DNA of 64,000 bases, from assembly GCA_964351595.1 (NCBI GenBank), contig CAYGOT010000014.1, positions 16,257 to 80,256 of the forward strand. Direction: 5' to 3'. The DNA is from UBA6059 sp964351595 (GTDB taxonomy: Bacteria > Bacteroidota > Bacteroidia > Cytophagales > Cyclobacteriaceae). This document shows positions 26,233-34,814 of this stretch, piece after piece. Each line of letters opens with the position of its first letter. Within the stretch, counting starts at the first letter, position 1. Both the position numbers and the translations under genes were made by a program. The notes beneath the pieces were generated by a model. It did not search any database and was not told the origin of the DNA. It worked only from the letters and a program-made list of their open reading frames with translations.

Positions 26233-28353
26233 CTATTGAATTTTGATTAAACTAATTGCAAGACCCCCTCCTGGAGCCAATCGAAAGGTCTCTGAACTTT
26301 GACTACTGACTTCAAGCTCCACTATCTCATAAGCGCCGGGATTACTTTTGTAGTGAGCCTCATCACCATCCTTATAAATGACCGCCTTGTATTGGCTTCC
26401 CTCAGACAAAAAGTCAAATTTGATGGTGACTTCTCTTTCATTTTCATCTGTGATACTTCCCACAAACCAGTTGCCCGTTTCGCGTTCTTCACGAGCTATG
26501 GTCACAAAATCTCCCACTTCTCCATTCAGAGTAACAGATTTTTCCCAATTCACACCAACATCGCGGATAAACTGAAGTGCCGGATGCCCTTCGTAATTTT
26601 CTGGCAAGTCACAAGCCATCTGAATTGGACTATTGATCACCACGTACAGTGCTAACTGCTGGGCAAGTGTCGTATTGATTTGGTTGTTTGGTTTAGGTGC
26701 CAATGACAGTTCGAATACACCCGGTGTAAAGTCAATGGGTCCACCCAACATTCTCGTAAATGCGACGATCGGCAGATGCTCTGGAGGATTTCCACCATCA
26801 GTGGCCCACGCATTAAACTCCTGTCCACGAAGACCTTCCCGTGCAATAGCGTTAGGATAGGTCCGCCGAATACCGGTTGCTTTGATCGGTTCATGGGCAT
26901 TGACCGCCACCTGATATTTAGCTGCATGCTCAAGTACTTTGCGGTAGTGATTGACCATCCATTGACCGTGGTGGTATTCGCCTTTGGGAATGATGCGGCC
27001 TACATAGCCTGTTTTTACAGAATGGATGCCCAATGACTGCATCAGGGCATAAGCCGTGTCAAGCTGCTGCTCGTAAGTCCGCGGTGCTGCTGATGTTTCG
27101 TGGTGCATAATCAACTCCACACCTTTTTCCTTACCGTAGCGAACCACCTCCTCTATATCGTAATCTGGATATTCAGTGACAAAATCAAAGACCCCCTCAC
27201 GGTCTTCAAATCCAATCCAATGATCCCAGCCGGTGTACCAACCTTCCACCAGCAACCCCTTGAATCCATTGGCGGATGCAAAATCAATGTATCGTTTGGC
27301 ATTTTCCGTATTCGCACCATGTGGGACAGCTTCTCTGACCGATCCATCCTCGGCCCAGGTGTCCATGCTCTGCGTCCCTTCATAGTCCCATGTAGAAACG
27401 CCCAGATGCATTTCCCACCAAATACCAACATATTTCATTGGCTGGAACCAGCTTACGTCTCCAATTTTATTGGGTTCATTGAGATTGACAATCAGGTTGG
27501 AATCAATCAACCCAGCTGCATTGTCGCTGATCTGAATGGTCCGCCAGGGAGTGACAAATGGAAGTGCGCGCTTAACTTTATAACCCAGCAGATCCGAGCC
27601 TACCAAATTGCTGGTCAGCGAGAAATTATCCGTATCCACTTTCAAAGTCATTCCTGCATAATCGGTGAGGTTCGCTTCGTGGAAACTCAGGTAGTTGCCA
27701 TCAGCCGTTTTCATCGTAACAGGCGTGTTCACCGCATTCTCAGGAATGTAAGTGGCCGCCAAGTCTTTATGGTCCCGCTTGATGATCGCGTCAATTTCAC
27801 TGATTTTGGAGGTGTTGTATAAATGTTCGTAAATGTCCCAATCTCCAGGGATCCAAAAAGCCTTATGATCACCAGTGAGGTTGAATTGGGTGAACTCATC
27901 CATAATGACCACCGAACCCACCGCCGACTGTTTTGGGAATTCGTATCTAAAACCAATGCCGTCATCATAGGCCTTGAAGTGAATAATGAGCGAACGATTC
28001 GGCTCAGCATTTTCAATTAGTGAGACAGACAGTTGATTGTAGGTGTTGTCTACCAAACGCTGCTCTCCCCACTGCATTTCCCAGGTTTCGGAGAAGGATG
28101 AGTTTTCAGCCTTATCAACTTCGAAACCAGAAGTCATTGGGTTTTGTCCCTGAAACTCGAAACCCATAGTAGAGGTTTTGACCACCTCCTGACCTTTGAA
28201 GGTCACGCCGTATTGTGGAGCACCGTCCGCTGTGAGACTAAACTGAATGGCGATTTGACCATCAGGGGATTGAACCTGAGTATCGGGAGCAGATGAGCAG
28301 TTCCAAAGTAAAAAAAGGGAACTGGCCAAAAGCGTATGTTGAAGCAATTTCAT
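26233..28353 (-). CDS. susB: GH97 alpha-glucosidase lipoprotein (SusB type)
   Basis: The 706-residue product has a lipoprotein signal ending LLWNC and the GH97 layout: an N-terminal beta-sandwich (about 25-290), a barrel (about 300-580) and a C-terminal sheet domain. The residues of the inverting alpha-glucosidase class are present: Glu 419 in IMHHETSAA, Glu 488 in VNAHEPIKATG and Glu 512 in RGQEFNAW. The gaps of 69 and 24 residues equal those between Glu439, Glu508 and Glu532 of Bacteroides SusB, as remembered. It should release glucose from maltooligosaccharides, probably in the periplasm. It has no SusC/SusD neighbours and lies about 15 kb from the amylase locus. Confidence 0.94.
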   Translation of the reverse strand: MKLLQHTLLASSLFLLWNCSSAPDTQVQSPDGQIAIQFSLTADGAPQYGVTFKGQEVVKTSTMGFEFQGQNPMTSGFEVDKAENSSFSETWEMQWGEQRLVDNTYNQLSVSLIENAEPNRSLIIHFKAYDDGIGFRYEFPKQSAVGSVVIMDEFTQFNLTGDHKAFWIPGDWDIYEHLYNTSKISEIDAIIKRDHKDLAATYIPENAVNTPVTMKTADGNYLSFHEANLTDYAGMTLKVDTDNFSLTSNLVGSDLLGYKVKRALPFVTPWRTIQISDNAAGLIDSNLIVNLNEPNKIGDVSWFQPMKYVGIWWEMHLGVSTWDYEGTQSMDTWAEDGSVREAVPHGANTENAKRYIDFASANGFKGLLVEGWYTGWDHWIGFEDREGVFDFVTEYPDYDIEEVVRYGKEKGVELIMHHETSAAPRTYEQQLDTAYALMQSLGIHSVKTGYVGRIIPKGEYHHGQWMVNHYRKVLEHAAKYQVAVNAHEPIKATGIRRTYPNAIAREGLRGQEFNAWATDGGNPPEHLPIVAFTRMLGGPIDFTPGVFELSLAPKPNNQINTTLAQQLALYVVINSPIQMACDLPENYEGHPALQFIRDVGVNWEKSVTLNGEVGDFVTIAREERETGNWFVGSITDENEREVTIKFDFLSEGSQYKAVIYKDGDEAHYKSNPGAYEIVELEVSSQSSETFRLAPGGGLAISLIKIQ

Positions 28354-28439
28354 GGATTGGATTGGTTTTCTTGAATGTGAAAATTAATCAATACGCGCGA
28401 AATGAAGGATAGCCGCCATTAATTCTGCGCTAGACTTGC

Positions 28440-28480
28440 ATACAGATCCCGGTATTTCGCCGAGCGAAATCCGGAATGAC
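28440..28480. repeat. Short palindromic intergenic repeat
   Basis: CCGGTATTTCGC and GCGAAATCCGG form a hairpin with a CGA loop and one unpaired T. The element is bounded by ACAGATCC on the left and GGAATGACAG on the right. The same ends (ACAGATTCCGGTATT and CCGGAATGACGG) border the element near 22,030-22,075, with a different interior. It lies between the GH97 start and the TfoX-like stop, both on the minus strand. Confidence 0.55.
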
Positions 28481-28511
28481 AGAGTGATCGAAAACTATTG
28501 GTATTCCAAGC

Positions 28512-28838
28512 TTACTTCGGTTTCAAACTCAATATGTACTGATAGCTTTTTTCCAGATAAGGCAAAAAGGCCTTGGGCTGCTTCAATAAGGATTCGGGTA
28601 CGCGGACATACTCTTTCATGACCGTATTGTAGGTCACAAAAAGCTCCGTCTTATGATCCGCCAAAAACTGCTCACGGTCTTCCTTGCCGAGTCTGAGGCC
28701 TAGCTCACCGAACTTATTCAGGCTACTGAACATGTGACCATTGGCAGAGGTGTAGGGCATGGTTTTGCCTTTCAGCACAACGTCAGGATGCATATCGATG
28801 ACCACCTTAAAGCATTCAAGTACTTCCGCTCTGGTCAT
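28512..28838 (-). CDS. TfoX N-terminal-domain-like small protein
   Basis: The 108-residue product matches the stand-alone TfoX_N/YjbR-like fold: GKTMPYTSANGHMFSSL, then LGLRLGKEDREQFL, then MKEYVRVPESLL and a final SYQYILSLKPK. No DNA-binding segment is visible, and such short proteins have no settled role. Its ATG overlaps the stop of the preceding SRPBCC-GyrI gene in an ATGA arrangement, so the two are translationally coupled. Confidence 0.8.
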   Translation of the reverse strand: MTRAEVLECFKVVIDMHPDVVLKGKTMPYTSANGHMFSSLNKFGELGLRLGKEDREQFLADHKTELFVTYNTVMKEYVRVPESLLKQPKAFLPYLEKSYQYILSLKPK

Positions 28839-29767
28839 GTCTCTTGCTTCACTGCAAACTTAATTTCAGTAATCAGGTCATCTCCACTCGAGGTGCTGGG
28901 GTCTGTGACATACACTTCGAAGGGATGAACCTTTTTGTTCAGTTTTAGCTCTTTGTTGCGATGCATGGAATACATCGTACTCCAGGCATTTCCTAGATGA
29001 TCATATGGCCCATGATGGGCGAGCGTATATACCCGTGTCGCTGGTATGGTACCCGTGATCATCTCTTCTGGTAAGTCCTCAGGAATCGACTTCATAGGGA
29101 TACCGCTGGTGTAGGACACCTTCTTTTTGACCACATCCCATTTGTGATAAATCGTAAAGGGTTGTGCCGATATTTGATCCTTATTGCCCTCAGCGAAGGA
29201 CCACAGTTTTTCGAAATCCTTCTCCATCGCCGGGCCGATGGTATCTATGGTACAGTCAGTCTTAAGTCCAATATACCTACACCCCTCATACTGCTCATAT
29301 CCCTTGAAGTCCAGGCGAGAGTGCACCTTTCCATCTTCTGCATAATCCTTGAGTAGCGCCAGTCCCCTCTCATAGTCCATCCCTACAAAAGCCTCCATCA
29401 TTTTCTTCATCCAAAACATGAAGAAGGGTAAACTGCTATCCATGATCCATGTCACTTCGGTATCGTTATCCTTTTGCGATAGCTCAAACCGCACCTTAGC
29501 CGTGGACTTCCATGGAGTCAAAAAGGTAAGATCATAATCAATTGAGGTGTTCATTTCCTCTGAGACGACCTGCATATTGCCGCTACCGGTTCGGTTGCCT
29601 TTCCATTCGTAGGACTTACCGTCCTCGGCTACATCCACTTTTGCCTCGGGCTCCATGATCAACCATGGAGACCATGCACTCCAGTGGTGAAAGTCATTGA
29701 GGATACTAAAAACATGGCCTACCTCGGCATGGATAAGTACGGATTTGCTAATGTTGATCTTCGGCAT
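28835..29767 (-). CDS. SRPBCC (START-like) domain fused to a GyrI-like effector-binding domain
   Basis: The 310-residue product is soluble. Residues 1-150 form an SRPBCC helix-grip fold (HVFSILNDFHHWSAWSPW near the start, later WKGNRTGSGNMQV), as in polyketide-cyclase-like proteins. Residues 155-305 resemble the AraC/GyrI effector-binding domain (FEKLWSFAEG, ATRVYTLAHHGPYDHLGNAW, FEVYVTDP). Both folds have pockets for small hydrophobic molecules, so a ligand-binding or sequestering role is likely. There is no DNA-binding domain. It is coupled to the TfoX-like gene downstream. Confidence 0.85.
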   Translation of the reverse strand: MPKINISKSVLIHAEVGHVFSILNDFHHWSAWSPWLIMEPEAKVDVAEDGKSYEWKGNRTGSGNMQVVSEEMNTSIDYDLTFLTPWKSTAKVRFELSQKDNDTEVTWIMDSSLPFFMFWMKKMMEAFVGMDYERGLALLKDYAEDGKVHSRLDFKGYEQYEGCRYIGLKTDCTIDTIGPAMEKDFEKLWSFAEGNKDQISAQPFTIYHKWDVVKKKVSYTSGIPMKSIPEDLPEEMITGTIPATRVYTLAHHGPYDHLGNAWSTMYSMHRNKELKLNKKVHPFEVYVTDPSTSSGDDLITEIKFAVKQET

Positions 29768-29938
29768 TGCTTACAAAGTTTAAAAAAGCAAGGTCAAAGT
29801 AGGGATTTTATTTGTTGCAGTCAACCGCTACTGCACACACGTAACACTGAGCAACCTGGGTAAAGGACAGGGACTAAAAATAGCTACTCAGCTAATAAAA
29901 GGTGAGCCACTGTGGATTTCAGCAGCTCTCTAACAATA

Positions 29939-30754
29939 TTATTCCGGCGCTCTGGCCATCATTTGCAGTTCGGCCAGCACAGACATCCGCATGTCTCTAG
30001 TTGCCAATCCATCTCTAATCTTTTTCAGCATTTCTGCAGATGGCTCTTCATCGTCATTATTCCAGCGGTTAAAATATTGATTCCAGTCATTGAAGAAATT
30101 CCAGGTAATATGGGTGGCGTACGTATCACTGCCCATAGGTGACATTACCATGCCCAGACCCCAACCCATCTTGTAGCCTGCATCCACCTGTTTCTGATGA
30201 TCCGGCTTGAATACGCCATTCTCGGCTTGATGATAGGCCTCATAAGCACCCATGCTGTTAAAATCGACCTTCATGAAATCGATCTGGGCAATCATTCCTT
30301 TCTTAAAGTCCAAATCTCCTTCAGTTCCATCGATTATTCGCAGAAACCTTCTCTTATCCAGGAGACGTGTCTCACCAGACTTCATGATTTTAGCCTCTAT
30401 ATCCTCATCCGACATATCAGGGTAAGCCTTTTTTGCATAGCCTAAGAGTTTTTCCCAACTCATTCCATCTCCCATCATTTTGGCAGGATCTGAAAATTGC
30501 TGAACTGTCATAAACTGGTAACCATCAGTGATGTCTCCAGGTGTCAGCGAAAACAAATCCCAGCCTACTATGTCACCAGCCATAGCGCGTTGTTCGTGAA
30601 TTTTTTGCCAAAAGGTCTCCGTTTCCCAATAAGCTGCCGTTTGGCTGGGACTGACCTTCATAAACTCCATTAAAAGAAAGATGGGCTCTTGCGCTCTGAC
30701 GGTGATTGCCATCAGCAACGCGACACAAAAAAATTGTAATCTTTTCATAATCAT
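29939..30754 (-). CDS. Exported protein with two tandem ferredoxin-like (dimeric alpha/beta barrel) repeats
   Basis: The 271-residue product has a signal peptide ending ITVRAQ. The mature protein appears to be two copies of one domain. The first opens IFLLMEFMKVSPSQTAAYW and leads to VGWDLFSLTPGD and YQFMTVQQFSDP. The second opens MIAQIDFMKVDFNSMGAYE and leads to MGWGLGMVMSPMGSD and THITWNFFNDW. Each copy looks like a dimeric alpha/beta-barrel unit (ABM/NIPSNAP-like), so the two could form an intramolecular dimer. No catalytic residues are evident. A second in-frame ATG two codons in is equally good. Function is unknown. Confidence 0.75.
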   Translation of the reverse strand: MIMKRLQFFCVALLMAITVRAQEPIFLLMEFMKVSPSQTAAYWETETFWQKIHEQRAMAGDIVGWDLFSLTPGDITDGYQFMTVQQFSDPAKMMGDGMSWEKLLGYAKKAYPDMSDEDIEAKIMKSGETRLLDKRRFLRIIDGTEGDLDFKKGMIAQIDFMKVDFNSMGAYEAYHQAENGVFKPDHQKQVDAGYKMGWGLGMVMSPMGSDTYATHITWNFFNDWNQYFNRWNNDDEEPSAEMLKKIRDGLATRDMRMSVLAELQMMARAPE

Positions 30755-30904
30755 TTGGGTTAGTTAAAAAAGTAATTCTCTGAATCTACGAATTAACTAA
30801 CTGATTATCAATAATTAAGAGATGTCCATGCTTATCACTATTGAATATTAAAAAAGTGCTACTTTAGTATTCTTATTGCATGTTAGACTAAAGTGCGAAA
30901 ACAT

Positions 30905-31318
30905 ATGTCCTACTTTCTAATCGTCCTGATTATAATCTTCAGTAGCCTCAGTTTGCTGCATTTCTATTGGGCTGCTGGTGGCCAATGGTGGCTATCCAAT
31001 GCACTACCCACCAACGAAAATGGCCAGCACGTCCTCAAGACTGGGCCAGTATCAAGCATGGTAGTCGGACTTGGTTTGCTCGGTTTCGCATCCTACTACT
31101 TCGTACTTTCTGCTAACGCTTTGTCTGGTACCATGACTCACATTGTTGGCTGGATCATTCCGTCCATTTTCTTGCTTAGGTCTATCGGTGACTTCAAGTA
31201 CGTTGGTTTTTTCAAAACAGTAAAAAGCACGGAGTTTGCCAGAAATGATAGTCGGTTCTATACACCATTGTGTTTGATACTGGCTGTCTTGGGTGCCACA
31301 GTTGCATCTCAACTCTAA
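30905..31318 (+). CDS. DUF3995-family membrane protein
   Basis: The 137-residue product has four membrane helices. It carries the family marks: SLLHFYWAAGGQWW near residue 20, and LLRSIGDFKYVGFFKTVK and FARNDSRFYTPLCL in the C-terminal half. ATG 30905 is preferred to a GTG 12 bases earlier. The AraC-type regulator starts 38 bases downstream on the same strand and may be co-transcribed with it. Function of the family is not known. Confidence 0.85.
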   Translation: MSYFLIVLIIIFSSLSLLHFYWAAGGQWWLSNALPTNENGQHVLKTGPVSSMVVGLGLLGFASYYFVLSANALSGTMTHIVGWIIPSIFLLRSIGDFKYVGFFKTVKSTEFARNDSRFYTPLCLILAVLGATVASQL

Positions 31319-31356
31319 AGTAACCTCAGGCTGTATAGCCCGTTGGTCTAGCTAAG

Positions 31357-32163
31357 ATGCCCAGTATTCAGCAACTAAATATTCCACCAGAACTCCTACC
31401 CTTTGTAGATGAAATGCAATGTGTCGAATCTGCTGAGTCGGATTTACGGCCTTTTATCACCTTCGGCTATCCAGAAGTGACCCCCGCGCTACTGATTATC
31501 AAGTCAGGTCATCTAACAGTATCCTACCGGAATCAGGATCATTACTTATCAGAGTCTTGCTGCTTCACTTTTATTGAGGAGCCCAGTCGAATCGTAGTTT
31601 CTAAGGAGTTCAGCGTGGTACGGATAGTATTCAAAGCGACTGGTGTTGTTCCTTTGATCAGGCTCACTGGCCTGAGTGCTGAAGAGCTCATTTCTAGACC
31701 GGTTATTCGCCTGTCGGAATTTATGAACCCTAAGTTGAAAATGGCTATTGCTAGAACGCAAGAGACCAAAGACCAAGAAGGCCTAGAAACTTTGATTCAT
31801 ACGGCTCTAGATTCGGCATTGACAAAAAGTCAAAGTCATCTATTAGAGCTTGGAAAGCATCCACTCTTGGGTTCATCGATAGACAATCTATGTGATATGC
31901 TATGCTGCACGCCACGCACACTTCAGAGATGGTTTAAAGCCGAAATGGGTATATCTCCAAAGTATTTCCTCCGACTTCTTCGGTTTAAACATACTCTCCA
32001 ACATTTGGGAGCCCGTCATCCAGACCATCCTATTGCGGTAGCCCAGAAGCTGGGCTACTATGACCAGAATCACTTGATCAAGGAAGTGCAGTATTTTACC
32101 CACACAACTCCTGGAAAGTTGTCTTTTGACCATTACTTACCCACTCAGTTGCCATCAGGTTAA
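31357..32163 (+). CDS. AraC-family transcriptional regulator
   Basis: The 268-residue product has an N-terminal beta-rich sensing domain of the DUF6597 kind (about residues 1-130). A double helix-turn-helix follows at about 165-265: SSIDNLCDMLCCTPRTLQRW, then ISPKYFLRLLRFKHTLQHL, and PIAVAQKLGYYDQNHLIKEV with the closing TPGKLSFDHYL. It probably responds to a small molecule and may control the adjacent DUF3995 gene or the serine hydrolase gene 77 bases downstream. Target and ligand are not visible. Confidence 0.9.
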   Translation: MPSIQQLNIPPELLPFVDEMQCVESAESDLRPFITFGYPEVTPALLIIKSGHLTVSYRNQDHYLSESCCFTFIEEPSRIVVSKEFSVVRIVFKATGVVPLIRLTGLSAEELISRPVIRLSEFMNPKLKMAIARTQETKDQEGLETLIHTALDSALTKSQSHLLELGKHPLLGSSIDNLCDMLCCTPRTLQRWFKAEMGISPKYFLRLLRFKHTLQHLGARHPDHPIAVAQKLGYYDQNHLIKEVQYFTHTTPGKLSFDHYLPTQLPSG

Positions 32164-32240
32164 AGTCGAAAATTGTCGCATATTTACTACCTCAGTTGCC
32201 ATATACTACTGTGATTTGCAGAGGTCAAAACAAAGAAACT

Positions 32241-33389
32241 ATGCGAACGAATCTTATCGCAGTAGCGCTGCTGTACCTCATATGCATTGCTCATGTGTCT
32301 AGCGGCCAGAAGAAGAACAAAATTCCATCAAAGTATAGAAAAATCCAGAAGTACATGGATCAGGCCGTGGACAATGGTCTGGTAGGATTGAGCTTCTATA
32401 TCGATCACCCTAAGCACGGTCAATGGACGTATCAGGCAGGTCATGCTGAGTTCGAATCAAAGTCCCCCATCACTGAAGCATCGGTGTTTTATCTCGGCAG
32501 TATTAGTAAGACTTACACGGCCACTATTATGCTTCAGCTTGCTGAGCGAGGGGTTGTTTCTCTTGATGATAGAATAGCGGAGTATCTACCGCCAAATGTC
32601 ACTGGTGGCTTTGAATATGGAGATCAAGTGACAATCAGACAGCTGCTGAACATGACCAGCGGCTTTCCTAATTTCGAATATGACGAACAGGCGCTTCAGG
32701 ATTTCTTTTCTGGTAAGTTAGACCTGCACAAGACCCCTCCTGCGGCGGTACTCGAGCAATACATCTATGGTCAGCCCGGCAACTTTAAACCGGGAGAACG
32801 CTATCAGTACTCGAGCACTAACTACATTTTGCTCTGCATGATTATGGAATCCGTTACAGGTAAGCCACATCAGGATCTGTACTCAGCACTCTTTAAAGAA
32901 CATAGTCTGGATAATACCTACTATAAAAATGAACAGGCTCCTGCTGCATTGCTAGTGAATGGGTACGCCGACGAAAATGACGATGGTGAGTTTGAGAACT
33001 CTACTCAACAGCAAAAGGCTTATGCCGACTGGTCATATGGTGAAGATGGCATCAGGAGCACTATCTGTGATATGGCGAAGTTTATGGACCTCTTGCTTGC
33101 TGGTAGCATTATCAGCGAGCAATCTTTGGCTGAAATGAAGACATGGGTGATGCCGGATAACCCCAGGTATGGTCTAGGACTTATGTATGATAAAGGCTTT
33201 CCCTACAAGTACTTCATTGGTCATTCGGGTTGGGGTTTTGGCACTCAAGCCAACTTGATGTACTTCCCTAAGCAGGATATTACTATCGCAATATTTTGCA
33301 ATACTGCTTATCGCTTCGGCGGAGAAGCAATCGAGAAGGCTCATGACAAGTTTCTGACAAAGACGGCTAAGAAGTTGTTTTTATTCTAG
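32241..33389 (+). CDS. Exported serine beta-lactamase-like hydrolase (S12 family)
   Basis: The 382-residue product has a signal peptide ending IAHVSSGQ. The penicillin-binding fold has its three motifs: the Ser-Lys pair in LGSISKTYTATIM near residue 80, the Tyr motif YSSTNYILL near 180 (Tyr-Ser-Ser in place of Tyr-x-Asn) and the third motif GHSGWG near 330. Such class C-like enzymes act as esterases or D-amino-acid peptidases. The Tyr-Ser-Ser variant is typical of non-beta-lactamase members, so antibiotic resistance should not be inferred. ATG 32241 is chosen because it starts the signal peptide; the frame is open for another 45 bases upstream. Confidence 0.9.
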   Translation: MRTNLIAVALLYLICIAHVSSGQKKNKIPSKYRKIQKYMDQAVDNGLVGLSFYIDHPKHGQWTYQAGHAEFESKSPITEASVFYLGSISKTYTATIMLQLAERGVVSLDDRIAEYLPPNVTGGFEYGDQVTIRQLLNMTSGFPNFEYDEQALQDFFSGKLDLHKTPPAAVLEQYIYGQPGNFKPGERYQYSSTNYILLCMIMESVTGKPHQDLYSALFKEHSLDNTYYKNEQAPAALLVNGYADENDDGEFENSTQQQKAYADWSYGEDGIRSTICDMAKFMDLLLAGSIISEQSLAEMKTWVMPDNPRYGLGLMYDKGFPYKYFIGHSGWGFGTQANLMYFPKQDITIAIFCNTAYRFGGEAIEKAHDKFLTKTAKKLFLF

Positions 33390-33686
33390 ACAATTAAGGG
33401 ATATACTCAGGTCTTCTGCCTGGCATATTGTGCCATCTAAGTTAATCAATTCTGGGATGGGTAACTGACAAAACAGCACCGATGATATATGGATTAGCGC
33501 TTTGCCACCTACTATGTAAATACTTATAGGAAAATACCTTTTAATAAGCGATTAGATATAGTACTTATGACAGCTTTTAGCATTTTTGGTTATAGGTCAG
33601 ATGTCAGGGTTTACACAGTTTGATTGCTTAATAAAGTAGCCTGTTGACTTGATAGATCGATAGACTAACATAACAAGTTGATCCGA
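33390..33686. other. Gene-free gap before the 7TM-AraC gene
   Basis: About 300 bases with no reading frame of note. The sequence is A/T-rich. No palindrome, repeat or strong terminator was seen. It should hold the promoter of the AraC-type gene, but no TAnnTTTG match lies at a convincing distance. Confidence 0.5.
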
Positions 33687-34766
33687 ATGGACTTCATTCA
33701 CGTTGCATTCTTGGTTGCAGCTGGCCAAGGGCTCTTTTTAGGCCTGGTCTGGACACTTCGGTTCAGTAGTCTTGAGAGTAAGTTCCTCGGACTTTTTCTT
33801 GTTCTTTACTCACTCAACCTGATCGAAAACGTAGGGTTATGGTCCGGTCTGCTACATCGCTTCCCACACTTAATCAACCTCACTCAGAGTTTCATTTTCT
33901 TATATGGACCACTTTTCTATCTCTATATCCGAAGCAAAACCAGCGAGTACAGTTTTAAGCTTAACACTATTATCCATTTGATTCCCTTTTTACTGCACTT
34001 CAGTTACACATTCGAGTTTTACGTATTATCGGCCGAATTCAAAAGTGAAACTCTCTCCCAGTTCACCTACGAGTCCTCCAGTTCAGACTGGCCATTTCAG
34101 TTTGCTATTGCTCTTCATTTACTAGTCTATGCACTATGCTCAGTTAGACTAGCTGTTAAAACAAGTGTCACCCAAGACGCATTACTCTCTTGGCTATTTC
34201 TAACCTACGCGCTATCCGTACTTTCCTATTTTGTTCTGATCAATACGATACAGTTCACTGTGCTACATGATTACCTTATTTCTGGAGTGATCGTCTTATT
34301 AATGTATACTATAGGATACTTATCGCTGCTTAGCCCACACTGGGTGGATAGTCGATGGGTGAAGAAAAAGACCAAGCTCAAATACAGTAAGTCGGTACTA
34401 GAAGTAGGCGAGTCACTCCTATATATCCAGCGCATAGACGCTCTCCTTCAGAATCAAAAAATATATCTTAACACTGATCTAAAGCTCGAAGACTTGGCCA
34501 ATGAACTAGGAGTTTCACAAAATCATGTATCCCAAGTGATCAATGAACAAAAAAAGTGCAGCTTCAGAGACCTGATCAACTATTACCGAGTTGAAGAAGT
34601 GAAAAGAAAACTTTCTTCCACCGAAAACAAAAAATACACTTTTCTTGCTATCGCTTTCTCCTGTGGATTCAATAACAAAGCCTCCTTCAACAAATACTTC
34701 AAGAAATACACTGGCCAAACTCCAAAGGCCTATTACCAAGGGTTAGAAGTAGGTAAGCCCTTATAA
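33687..34766 (+). CDS. Membrane-bound AraC-type regulator (7TM-HTH)
   Basis: The 359-residue product has about seven membrane helices in residues 5-235 and a C-terminal AraC DNA-binding domain. Recognition helices lie in LEDLANELGVSQNHVSQVIN and FLAIAFSCGFNNKASFNKYF, with the closing TGQTPKAYY. The opening AFLVAAGQGLFLGLVW is shared with a second regulator near 61-62 kb. Being tethered to the membrane, it could link an envelope signal directly to transcription. ATG 33687 is chosen over a TTG nine bases earlier. The NHL-repeat lipoprotein gene begins 48 bases downstream and is the likeliest target. Confidence 0.9.
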   Translation: MDFIHVAFLVAAGQGLFLGLVWTLRFSSLESKFLGLFLVLYSLNLIENVGLWSGLLHRFPHLINLTQSFIFLYGPLFYLYIRSKTSEYSFKLNTIIHLIPFLLHFSYTFEFYVLSAEFKSETLSQFTYESSSSDWPFQFAIALHLLVYALCSVRLAVKTSVTQDALLSWLFLTYALSVLSYFVLINTIQFTVLHDYLISGVIVLLMYTIGYLSLLSPHWVDSRWVKKKTKLKYSKSVLEVGESLLYIQRIDALLQNQKIYLNTDLKLEDLANELGVSQNHVSQVINEQKKCSFRDLINYYRVEEVKRKLSSTENKKYTFLAIAFSCGFNNKASFNKYFKKYTGQTPKAYYQGLEVGKPL

Positions 34767-34783
34767 GAATCGACTCTTAAAGC

Positions 34784-34806
34784 GCTTAAATTCAATTGAT
34801 TTAAGC
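34784..34806. repeat. Perfect inverted repeat between the AraC-type gene and the NHL lipoprotein gene
   Basis: GCTTAAAT and ATTTAAGC are perfect complements with a seven-base spacer, ending eight bases before the lipoprotein ATG. The position suits an operator or an RNA hairpin controlling translation. No T-run follows, so it is not a normal terminator. Confidence 0.4.
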
Positions 34807-34814
34807 TAAAAACT

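Noticed and set aside
27100..27822. 240-codon open frame antisense to the GH97 gene
   Set aside because: The opposite strand holds the GH97 catalytic residues with SusB spacing; the antisense translation shows no family feature.
32241..33389. Serine hydrolase as an antibiotic-resistance beta-lactamase
   Set aside because: The second motif is Tyr-Ser-Ser and the third His-Ser-Gly, typical of esterase or peptidase relatives, so resistance is not supported.
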